Below the pieces are notes generated by a model. The model saw only the letters and a list, made by a program, of their open reading frames with translations, ran no database searches and was not told the DNA's origin. A DNA stretch of 10,909 nucleotides from NCBI GenBank assembly GCA_023248665.1, contig JAHFEC010000027.1:1-10909 (forward strand), given 5' to 3'. A program made the translations under genes and the position numbers. The DNA comes from Microcaldota archaeon (GTDB taxonomy: Archaea > Micrarchaeota > Micrarchaeia > Anstonellales > Anstonellaceae). Each line of letters starts with the position of its first letter. The stretch's first letter is position 1. Shown here piece after piece: positions 5,581 to 10,909 of this stretch.

Positions 5581-8175
5581 ATGTCTCCGGCCAGTCCATC
5601 CGCTCCGCCCGCGCGTGCATCCGGCCACGCGGCCAAAACGGCGTCCCGCCCTCCAGTATCCGCCCCCCGCGCCCCCTCGTCTTGCGCCCCAGCGCCCCAA
5701 ATCCCTGCCGATCCCTTTGATTTCAAGTCCGCCACCATCGCCCAATCCTGCTCGCGCCTCGGCGCCGACGCGGCCGGCCTCTCCTCGCGCGAGGCGCGCG
5801 AGCGCCTGGCGCAATACGGCCCCAACCGCATCGAGGAGAAGCGCGTGCCGCTCTGGCGCAAGCTCCTCTCTCATTTCGCGGCCCCCATCTCGCTCATCAT
5901 CCTCGCCGCCAGCATCCTCTCATTCCTCATCGGGGACCTGGCGGATTCGGGCGTCATCCTCTTCCTCTTCCTGCTCAACGGCTCGATCGGGTTCTACATC
6001 GAGCGGCAGGCTGACGGCGCGCTGGCCTCTCTTTCCAAGAAGCTGGCCGTGCGCGCCCGGGTCATGCGCGACGGGCATTGGGAGGATGTCGATGCCGATG
6101 AGCTGGCGCCCGGCGACGTGGTGGATCTGGCCGGCGGACGCATCGTGCCGGCTGATGCCAAGCTCATCGAAGGCGAGCTCGAGGTGGACCCGTCTGCCCT
6201 CACCGGCGAGAGCCTGCCGGTGCCGCTCGCGGCGGGCGCGCTGGCCTATGCCTCCTCGCTCGTGCACAAGGGGCGCGCCAAGGCCCTCGTCGTCCTGACG
6301 GGAGCGCGCACCACGTTCGGCAAGACCGCCACCCTCGCGCAGATGTCCAAGCCCAAGAGCCACCTCGATCAGGCCATCGAGGGCGTGGGGCATTTCCTTC
6401 TCGTCCTCGCGCTCATCGGCGCGCTCATCGTCATCGCGGTGGGGGCCGTGCGCGGGTACTCGCTCGACCAGCTGGCTCTGCTGGCCCTCACCCTCCTCGT
6501 CGCCTCTGTGCCGGCCGCGATGCCGGCCGTGCTGGCCACCATCATGGCGCTGGGCGCCCTGCACCTGGCCAAGAAGCACGTGGTGGTCCGCCAGCTCTCG
6601 GTGCTCGAGGCGCTGGCCAGCGTGTCGGTGGTGTGCTCGGACAAGACCGGCACGCTCACCCTCAACCAGATCAAGGTGCAGGCGCTCTGGCCCTGCCAAT
6701 GCACGGACGCCGAACTGCTTCGCACGGCCCTCATGTGCATCCGGCCTGACAGCGACGATCCCATCGACCGGGCCATCGAGCATCACGGACTCTTGCACGC
6801 GCGGGCGGACTGGACTTTGGACCGCCTTGTCCCGGCCGATTCCTCGCGCAAGCGCGCCACGGCCTTCCTCTCGCGCGGCCGCCAGCGCATGGTGGCGATC
6901 AAGGGCGCGCCGCAGGTGGTGCTCGCCCTCTGCCGGCTCTCTCCTGCCGCGCGGCGCGCGGCCCTGCGACAGGTGGAGCGTTTCGCCCTCGAGGGCTTCC
7001 GCACGCTGGCGGTGGCCGCCCGCCCGTTGGGCCGTCCCGAAGCGCGGGCCGGGGGCCCGTCCGGCCGCTCCATTTCCTCCTCCGGGGCGGATCCGCGCGA
7101 GCGGGGCGCGCGTTTCATAGGCCTCATCGCGATGGCCGACCCGGCGCGCCCGGACGCGCGCGCGACCATCCAGAAAGCCGCCCAGATGGGCATCGTCATC
7201 AAGATGGTGAGCGGGGACCACATGGCGGTGGTGCGCCATGTCGCGGAGAATATCGGCATCCGGGGCCGCTCTCTGTCCGCATCGGCCCTCGCCCGGCTCA
7301 AGCCCGCGCAGGCGCGCCTCGAGGTGCTCAGGACTCATATCTTCGCCGAAGTCCTGCCCGCCCAGAAATACGACATCGTCAAGATCCACCGCGCGGCCGG
7401 CGAGGTGGTCGCCGTCACCGGCGACGGCGTGAACGACGCCCCGGCGCTCAAGGAGGCGGACGCGGGCATCGCCGTCTCCTCCGCCAACGAGGTGGCCAAG
7501 TCGGCCGCGGACCTCGTGCTCACGCGCCCCGGCCTGGCCGTCATCGTGGACGGCATCGAGGAGGGGCGCGCCATATTCGAGCGCATGCGCCACTATGTGA
7601 CCTACCGCCTCGCCGAGACCTTCCGCGTGCTATTCCTCGTGCCGGCCTCCATCATCGCCCTGGGCTTCTTCCCGCTCACGCCCATCCAGCTCGTCGTGCT
7701 CTCGGTGCTCAACGACATCCCCATCCTGGCGATGGCCACCGACCGCGTGGACCAGCCCGGCGCGCCCGAGAAATGGCGCCTCAAGAACCTGCTGGGCATC
7801 TCCTCGGCCCTGGGCCTGGTCGGACTGGTCAATTCCGGCCTCCTGCTCTACGTCTTCTATTTCGTCCTCAAGATTCCCGTGCCAATCATCCAGACGCTTT
7901 TCTTCCTCAAGCTCTCGATATCGGGCCACCTCATGGTCTTCCATGCCCGGAGCAAGGGGCCGGTGCTCAAGACCACCCCGCCCTCGCGCACGCTCCTTAT
8001 CGCCGTCATCATCACGCAGCTGATCGCGACTGCCATGGCGCTTCTAGGTATCTTCGTCGTGCCCGTGGGCATTTTGGAAGTCCTCGGGATGTGGGCGTGG
8101 GTGACGATGTTCTTTTTCATCACCGAATGGGTCAAGCACTATGCCTATGCCCTGTCGGACCGGCTGGGATGGTAG
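5581..8175 (+). CDS. P-type ATPase, P3A plasma-membrane H+-ATPase type
   Basis: An 864-residue ion pump that probably exports H+ at the cost of ATP. After a low-complexity Pro/Ala/Ser tail (1-45) come the N-terminal cation-ATPase region (about 46-95), M1-M2 (100-140), the actuator domain with DPSALTGES (203-211), M3-M4 with VASVPAAMPAVLAT (307-320), the phosphorylation motif SDKTGTLTLN (353-362, Asp354), DPIDRAI (393-399), KGAP (441-444), MVSGDH (542-547), TGDGVNDAPALKEADAGIAV (613-632) and M5-M10. H+-pump features are Arg682 in M5 (ERMRHYVTYRLAETFR) and LNDIPILAMATDRV (710-723), whose Asp712 matches the proton-binding Asp684 of plant AHA2 by motif. No C-terminal autoinhibitory domain follows; the protein ends within a few residues of the last membrane helix. 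A Gly/Ser/Arg-rich insert (484-509) sits between the nucleotide-binding and phosphorylation domains. A pump for another cation cannot be fully excluded. Confidence 0.9.
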   Translation: MSPASPSAPPARASGHAAKTASRPPVSAPRAPSSCAPAPQIPADPFDFKSATIAQSCSRLGADAAGLSSREARERLAQYGPNRIEEKRVPLWRKLLSHFAAPISLIILAASILSFLIGDLADSGVILFLFLLNGSIGFYIERQADGALASLSKKLAVRARVMRDGHWEDVDADELAPGDVVDLAGGRIVPADAKLIEGELEVDPSALTGESLPVPLAAGALAYASSLVHKGRAKALVVLTGARTTFGKTATLAQMSKPKSHLDQAIEGVGHFLLVLALIGALIVIAVGAVRGYSLDQLALLALTLLVASVPAAMPAVLATIMALGALHLAKKHVVVRQLSVLEALASVSVVCSDKTGTLTLNQIKVQALWPCQCTDAELLRTALMCIRPDSDDPIDRAIEHHGLLHARADWTLDRLVPADSSRKRATAFLSRGRQRMVAIKGAPQVVLALCRLSPAARRAALRQVERFALEGFRTLAVAARPLGRPEARAGGPSGRSISSSGADPRERGARFIGLIAMADPARPDARATIQKAAQMGIVIKMVSGDHMAVVRHVAENIGIRGRSLSASALARLKPAQARLEVLRTHIFAEVLPAQKYDIVKIHRAAGEVVAVTGDGVNDAPALKEADAGIAVSSANEVAKSAADLVLTRPGLAVIVDGIEEGRAIFERMRHYVTYRLAETFRVLFLVPASIIALGFFPLTPIQLVVLSVLNDIPILAMATDRVDQPGAPEKWRLKNLLGISSALGLVGLVNSGLLLYVFYFVLKIPVPIIQTLFFLKLSISGHLMVFHARSKGPVLKTTPPSRTLLIAVIITQLIATAMALLGIFVVPVGILEVLGMWAWVTMFFFITEWVKHYAYALSDRLGW

Positions 8176-8413
8176 GGGAAAAAGAGTGCGGGAGCGGCAG
8201 GGAAAAGGAGACGGCCGATGCGCTCGCTCCCGGTCGGCGGGAAGCGGACCGGTTCAGAGGCCACCCAGCTTCTTCACCATGCCTGCCATCTTCTGCATCC
8301 CGTCCAGCGGCAGTTGCAATAATCTGGCTGCCTCCCATTCCCGCCCATCGTCGTATTCCCGTCGTCCGGCGATTTCCCGCGCAAGTTCCTTTCAGCCCCC
8401 CGTCTCCCGTCCG

Positions 8414-8444
8414 TTTTTTTGCCGCGCGCGCTTTTTTGCGTTTT
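8414..8444 (+). terminator. Oligo-T terminator cluster after the ATPase gene
   Basis: Plus-strand runs T7 (8414-8420), T6 (8432-8437) and T4 (8441-8444) resemble archaeal oligo-T terminators and lie upstream of the DHS promoter. They are 240 nt after the ATPase stop, so the mRNA would have a long 3' part. The same bases are A-runs in the minus-strand gene candidate. Confidence 0.4.
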
Positions 8445-8484
8445 GAGCGTTCCTCCTGTTTTCCGCGCGTTCTTGCCGTTAGCA

Positions 8485-8495
8485 TAATATATTTT
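8485..8495 (+). promoter_or_regulatory. TATA box for the DHS-like gene
   Basis: TAATATATTTT is the most AT-rich element of the spacer. Its centre at 8490 predicts a transcript start near 8516 and a leader of about 90 nt, in contrast to the leaderless genes around it. Use of a Shine-Dalgarno by this gene agrees with a leadered mRNA. Confidence 0.5.
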
Positions 8496-8535
8496 CCCAT
8501 TGTAGCACCTTTGGAATCAGAAGTCTTGCGCGCAA

Positions 8536-8592
8536 ATGATAAGACGGACTGTTTTCCATTTTGTGCCGCTGGGCATTCCGGGCGGCATCTAA
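8536..8592 (+). CDS. Possible 18-residue leader ORF before the DHS-like gene
   Basis: Inside the predicted leader, ATG at 8536 opens an 18-codon frame, MIRRTVFHFVPLGIPGGI, ending with TAA at 8590-8592. The stop directly abuts the Shine-Dalgarno at 8593-8598 of the main gene, so translation of the short ORF could affect initiation downstream. It lacks a clear Shine-Dalgarno of its own, and a short ORF like this can occur by chance. Confidence 0.22.
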   Translation: MIRRTVFHFVPLGIPGGI

Positions 8593-8598
8593 GGAGGG
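8593..8598 (+). promoter_or_regulatory. Strong Shine-Dalgarno fixing the GTG start at 8607
   Basis: GGAGGG lies 8 nt before GTG at 8607. This decides the start of the DHS-like gene: the frame stays open far upstream into the ATPase, and the first ATG (8637) would cut off the conserved GPISAF segment. Confidence 0.75.
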
Positions 8599-8606
8599 TT
8601 GCTCAA

Positions 8607-9587
8607 GTGGGTGTTTCAGGTCCAATCTCCGCGTTCATGGAGCGAAATTTCCGTCATTTCAACTCAGCGGAATTGCTGGACGCCGCCCGCGCCTACAAGT
8701 CCCACTGCGATTCGGGCGGCAAGATGCTGCTTTCCATGGCCGGCGCCATGTCTACGGCCGAGTTGGGCATCTCGCTGGCCGAGATGATCCGCCAAGACAA
8801 GATACACGCCATCTGCACGACTGGCGCCAATCTCGAGGAGGACATCTTCAACCTCGTGGCGCACAAGCATTACAAGATGGTGCGCAACTACCGCGACCTC
8901 ACGCCCGCAGACGAAGAGGAATTGATGAAGGCCGGCCTCAACCGCGTCACCGACACGGCCATCCCCGAGGAGGAGGCGATGCGCAAGATCGAGCGCCACC
9001 TCCTGCCTCTCTGGCAGGCGCATGAGCGCAACCGCCAGCCCGCCCCGCCGCACGAATACCTCTATGAGCTCATCCGTTCGGGCGAGCTTGAGAAATACCA
9101 CCAGATCGATCCCAAGGACAGCTGGCTTACGGCCGCCTGTGAGAAAGACCTCCCCATCTTCGTCCCCGGCTGGGCGGACTCGTCCTTGGGGAATTATTTC
9201 GTGGCCGCCCATGCCAACGGCCAGATCCACGACCTCTCCATCGTGTCCGAGGATTTCGAATACATGATGCGGCTCATCAACTGGTATCGCATCCAGTCCC
9301 AGCATTCCAAGATCGGCTTCTTCCAGATCGGCGGGGGCATCGCGGGCGATTTCCCCATCTGCGTGGTGCCGCTCATCAACCAGGACATCCAGAAATACGA
9401 CGTGCCGCTCTGGGCCTACTTCTGCCAGATCAGCGATTCCACCACCTCGTACGGCTCGTATTCCGGAGCCGTGCCCAACGAGAAAATCACGTGGGGCAAG
9501 CTCGCTCCCGACACGCCGCGATTCATGATCGAATCGGACGCCACCATCGTGGCGCCCCTCCTCTTCAGCTACGTCATGGACAAATAG
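8607..9587 (+). CDS. Deoxyhypusine synthase-family protein (DHS-like type)
   Basis: A 326-residue cytoplasmic protein of the deoxyhypusine synthase family. The classical enzyme uses NAD+ and spermidine to transfer aminobutyl to a lysine of aIF5A. Visible are GPISAFMERNFRHFNSAELL (5-24), GGKMLLSMAGAMSTAELG (37-54), LAEMIRQDKIHAICTTGANL (58-77) followed by EED, LNRVTDTAIPEEEAMR (111-126), PGWADSSLGN (187-196), GGGIAGDFPICVVP (242-255), SYGSYSGAVPNEKITWGKL (281-299) and ESDATIVAPLLF (309-320). Lys298 matches the catalytic Lys329 of human DHS, Glu292 the Glu323 and Trp296 the Trp327. The aspartate of GSDSGA (human Asp316) is Tyr here, and the His288 position appears to be Gly. From memory, the SDSTTSYGSYSGA and GGGIAGDFPICVVP segments belong to the bacterial DHS-like branch, so homospermidine or another polyamine product is possible. 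GTG start, Shine-Dalgarno-led; it lies among transporters with no visible partner. Confidence 0.85.
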   Translation: MGVSGPISAFMERNFRHFNSAELLDAARAYKSHCDSGGKMLLSMAGAMSTAELGISLAEMIRQDKIHAICTTGANLEEDIFNLVAHKHYKMVRNYRDLTPADEEELMKAGLNRVTDTAIPEEEAMRKIERHLLPLWQAHERNRQPAPPHEYLYELIRSGELEKYHQIDPKDSWLTAACEKDLPIFVPGWADSSLGNYFVAAHANGQIHDLSIVSEDFEYMMRLINWYRIQSQHSKIGFFQIGGGIAGDFPICVVPLINQDIQKYDVPLWAYFCQISDSTTSYGSYSGAVPNEKITWGKLAPDTPRFMIESDATIVAPLLFSYVMDK

Positions 9588-9603
9588 ACCGGCCCCCGCC
9601 GCT

Positions 9604-9684
9604 TTTCGCGGTTTCGCGGCCATTTCGCGGCCGGGTACATTTCGCGGCCGGGTACGTTTCGCGGCCGGGCAGGCATTTCGCGGG
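9604..9684 (+). repeat. TTTCGCGG tandem repeat downstream of the DHS-like gene
   Basis: TTTCGCGG starts at 9604, 9612, 9623, 9640, 9657 and 9676. The central copies form a 17-bp tandem unit, TTTCGCGGCCGGGTACA, at 9623-9639, 9640-9656 (one mismatch) and 9657-9673 (diverged end). The outer copies are truncated or spaced differently (8, 11 and 19 bp). The block fills most of the space between the DHS-like stop and the CaCA promoter. Confidence 0.85.
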
Positions 9685-9698
9685 CCGGCCTTCCCGCG
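9684..9698 (+). repeat. Second copy of the 15-bp shared sequence
   Basis: GCCGGCCTTCCCGCG, identical to 4173-4187. Here it joins the end of the tandem repeat to a T6 run. Confidence 0.5.
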
Positions 9699-9704
9699 TT
9701 TTTT
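9699..9704 (+). terminator. Oligo-T terminator of the DHS-like gene
   Basis: A T6 run after GC-rich DNA, 112 nt past the DHS-like stop and before the next promoter, as expected for an archaeal intrinsic terminator. Confidence 0.4.
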
Positions 9705-9724
9705 CCCGGCGCCGCCACGCGCAT

Positions 9725-9733
9725 GCTTAATAC
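9725..9733 (+). promoter_or_regulatory. TATA box for the CaCA exchanger gene
   Basis: GCTTAATAC has its centre 28 nt before the ATG at 9757. It predicts an mRNA that is leaderless or has a leader of two or three bases. No Shine-Dalgarno is present. Confidence 0.55.
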
Positions 9734-9756
9734 CCTTTTCGTTCCTGTGAATAGCA

Positions 9757-10722
9757 ATGATATTCATCGAGCTGGCCGTGCTGTTCGTCTCCGTCGCGTT
9801 CCTCGCCAAATCATCCGAGCTGGTGGTGAACCACGCCTCCAAGCTCTCCAGCTTCTTCGGCATCAGTTCCATGGCCATCGGTTTCATCCTCGTGGCCATC
9901 TCCACCTCCCTGCCCGAGCTCTCAGTCTCCGTCCTCTCCTCCACGTCGGGGAACGGCGCCATCGCGGCTGGCAACGTGTTCGGCTCCAACATCGCCAACA
10001 TCCTGCTCGTCCTCGGGCTGGGCGGCTTCCTTTACGGCTTCTCCATCCGCCGCTCCGAGCTAAAGGACGTTACGCTCGTGCTCGTGGCCACCACGGTCAT
10101 CTCCGCCTATGTCATCTACGCCGCCTCGGTGAGCGGGCACGCCCTCTCTTTCACGGAGGGCATCCTGCTCCTGATCACCTTCGGGATCTATGCGTATTAC
10201 ATGCTGGGCCGTCGGCCGCTCCCCATCGAACAGGAGCCGGTCGGAAAAGCGGAGGCCATGCGCTCCTTCCTGTTTTTCTTCGCCGCCATCCTCATCGTGC
10301 TCGTGAGCGCGGGCTTCGTGGTGGAATCCGCCGTCAAGATCGCGCAGGAGATGGGCCTCGCGGAGAGCTTCATCGGGGCCACGCTCGTGGCCGTCGGCAC
10401 CTCCCTGCCCGAATTGAGCATTGACGTGCAGGCCATCCGCAAGAAGCAGTACGGCCTGGCGCTGGGCGACGCCATCGGCAGCAACATGGTCAACCTCACG
10501 CTCGTGCTGGGCGCCGCCGCATCCATCAATCCCATCAGCGTCCAGCTGCCCATATTCATCATCGCCCTGCTCTTCGCCATCGTGGCCAACGTCGTGCTCT
10601 TCTACGTGGCCGCCGTGGACCGGAAGCTCACCCGGCGCGGCGGACTGGCCTTCCTCGCCCTCTACGGATTCTACCTGCTCCTCATCTTCCTGTCGCAGGC
10701 CAAGTCCGTCGCGGGCATCTGA
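9757..10722 (+). CDS. CaCA-family Na+/Ca2+ (cation/cation) exchanger
   Basis: A 321-residue membrane protein of the Ca2+/cation antiporter superfamily, close in size and design to NCX_Mj of Methanocaldococcus. It has two inverted halves of about five membrane helices joined by a hydrophilic loop (151-169). Alpha-repeat 1 is GFILVAISTSLPELSVSVL (42-60) plus GNVFGSNIANIL (72-83); alpha-repeat 2 is GATLVAVGTSLPELSIDV (207-224) plus GDAIGSNMVNLTLVLG (237-252). Ion-site residues of NCX_Mj fall at the same numbers in repeat 1 (Thr50, Ser51, Glu54, Ser77, Asn81) and at +6 in repeat 2 (Thr215, Ser216, Glu219, Ser242). The place of Asp240 is Asn246. It likely uses inward Na+ to expel Ca2+. Its promoter indicates a single-gene unit; no gene follows within the window. 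Confidence 0.9.
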   Translation: MIFIELAVLFVSVAFLAKSSELVVNHASKLSSFFGISSMAIGFILVAISTSLPELSVSVLSSTSGNGAIAAGNVFGSNIANILLVLGLGGFLYGFSIRRSELKDVTLVLVATTVISAYVIYAASVSGHALSFTEGILLLITFGIYAYYMLGRRPLPIEQEPVGKAEAMRSFLFFFAAILIVLVSAGFVVESAVKIAQEMGLAESFIGATLVAVGTSLPELSIDVQAIRKKQYGLALGDAIGSNMVNLTLVLGAAASINPISVQLPIFIIALLFAIVANVVLFYVAAVDRKLTRRGGLAFLALYGFYLLLIFLSQAKSVAGI

Positions 10723-10745
10723 CTCAAGGACTCGGGTGCGCATCA

Positions 10746-10900
10746 GCTTCGCCGGCGCTCCGGCGAAGTCTCGCCAACTGCGGTTGGCGACGCTCGGCGT
10801 TTTAACGCCAAGTAATAGCGAATTCGGTTGATTATTGAACTTTCGAGCCGGGCCGCGAAAGAGTGCTCGCCGTCTGGGACCGGCGTGGCGCCCGAGCGCC
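10746..10900. other. Array of five consecutive stem-loops, no gene assigned
   Basis: Downstream of the exchanger lie CTTCGCCGG-CGCT-CCGGCGAAG (10747-10768), TCGCCAAC-TGCG-GTTGGCGA (10771-10790), GGCGTT-TT-AACGCC (10796-10809), CTTTCG...CGAAAG (10840-10861) and, near the edge, GGCGC-CCGA-GCGCC (10887-10900). A further CGCCG/CGGCG pairing (10868-10885) is possible. The first two have perfect 9-bp and 8-bp stems with four-base loops. This could be a structured RNA, a dispersed palindromic repeat or a complex terminator for the exchanger. No tRNA or rRNA signature was found here. The remainder of 10723-10909 holds no convincing gene. Confidence 0.55.
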
Positions 10901-10909
10901 GCCTGTCCT

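Larger units (their letters stand above)
8254..8500 (-). pseudogene. Frameshifted small minus-strand gene candidate
   Basis: The minus strand has an ATG at 8500 preceded by AAGGTG 6 nt upstream. It encodes a Lys/Arg-rich start (MGKYIMLTARTRGK...), about 37 codons. In another frame, 8257-8391 encodes 45 codons that look like a real helical protein end: KELAREIAGRREYDDGREWE then AARLLQLPLDGMQKMAGMVK then KLGGL and TGA at 8254-8256. Removing one base from the AAA at 8390-8392 joins the two into an 81-residue protein. The junction lies beside A7 and G6 tracts on the minus strand, where indels are common by mutation or sequencing error. No family was recognised. The N-terminal half overlaps likely oligo-T terminators and may be chance; the C-terminal half is the better supported part. 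Confidence 0.3.
8176..8606. other. 431-bp spacer between the ATPase and the DHS-like gene
   Basis: This is the longest stretch without a confident gene. It holds an 8-bp inverted repeat (CGGGAGCG 8189-8196 and CGCTCCCG 8225-8232, loop 28 nt) just after the ATPase stop. Next is a minus-strand reading frame with protein-like composition that needs a frameshift (8254-8500), then plus-strand oligo-T runs (8414-8444). It ends with an AT-rich promoter-like element (8485-8495) and a leader of about 90 nt with a short ORF and a strong Shine-Dalgarno. The oligo-T and minus-strand gene readings compete for the same bases. Confidence 0.6.

Noticed and set aside
5920..7593. Minus-strand 557-residue frame opposite the ATPase gene
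   Set aside because: No recognisable domain and biased composition; the plus strand holds every P-type ATPase motif.
8189..8232. 8-bp inverted repeat after the ATPase as an intrinsic terminator
   Set aside because: The loop is 28 nt and no T-run follows it; the oligo-T cluster at 8414-8444 is the better candidate.
7773..8606. Upstream extension of the DHS-like frame into the ATPase
   Set aside because: Out of frame with the ATPase and without family similarity; GGAGGG plus GTG at 8607 gives the expected length.
9604..9684. Tandem repeat considered as a CRISPR array
   Set aside because: The units are contiguous and 8-19 bp apart, with no unique spacers and no cas genes nearby.
8664..10001. 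Minus-strand frame spanning the DHS-like and CaCA genes
   Set aside because: It crosses two real genes and a tandem repeat and resembles no protein family.

Overview
The window is GC-rich and gene-dense. It most likely comes from an archaeon. Four genes have a TATA-like box about 25-28 nt upstream of the start ATG, and in three of them the box begins exactly 29 nt before it. This is the layout of archaeal (TBP/TFB) promoters that give leaderless mRNAs. The gene content fits: a P3A-type H+-ATPase, two cation/proton antiporters, a CaCA exchanger and a deoxyhypusine-synthase-family protein. A DPANN-type lineage such as Micrarchaeota or Diapherotrites is possible, but this is a guess; no rRNA, tRNA or ribosomal protein gene is present to place it.

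Layout. Positions 1-222 hold the N-terminal part of a TPR-like protein on the minus strand, cut by the window edge. All other confident genes are on the plus strand. 344-1387 encodes a ComEC-type metallo-beta-lactamase-fold lipoprotein whose metal-binding residues are almost all replaced. 34 nt later comes a ROK-family sugar kinase-like protein (1422-2468) without the usual zinc motif. From 2592 to 10722 lies a block of ion transporters: a CPA2 (KefB/NapA-like) antiporter, a CPA1 (NhaP-like) antiporter, a P3A H+-ATPase and a CaCA Na+/Ca2+ exchanger. A deoxyhypusine-synthase-like gene (8607-9587) sits between the last two.

How the genes may work together. The ATPase can make a proton gradient from ATP. 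The two antiporters can turn it into Na+ or K+ gradients and control internal pH, and the exchanger can use Na+ to remove Ca2+. Each gene appears to have its own promoter, so this is a functional neighbourhood rather than one operon. The deoxyhypusine-synthase-like protein resembles the bacterial DHS-like branch more than the usual archaeal enzyme.

The non-coding parts contain the most unexplained structure. 4028-4168 has GC-rich hairpins followed by oligo-T on the minus strand. 8176-8606 contains oligo-T runs, a frameshifted minus-strand reading frame, and a leader with an 18-codon ORF that ends directly against a strong Shine-Dalgarno. 9604-9684 is a TTTCGCGG tandem repeat. 10746-10900 carries a run of five consecutive stem-loops with no gene assigned.
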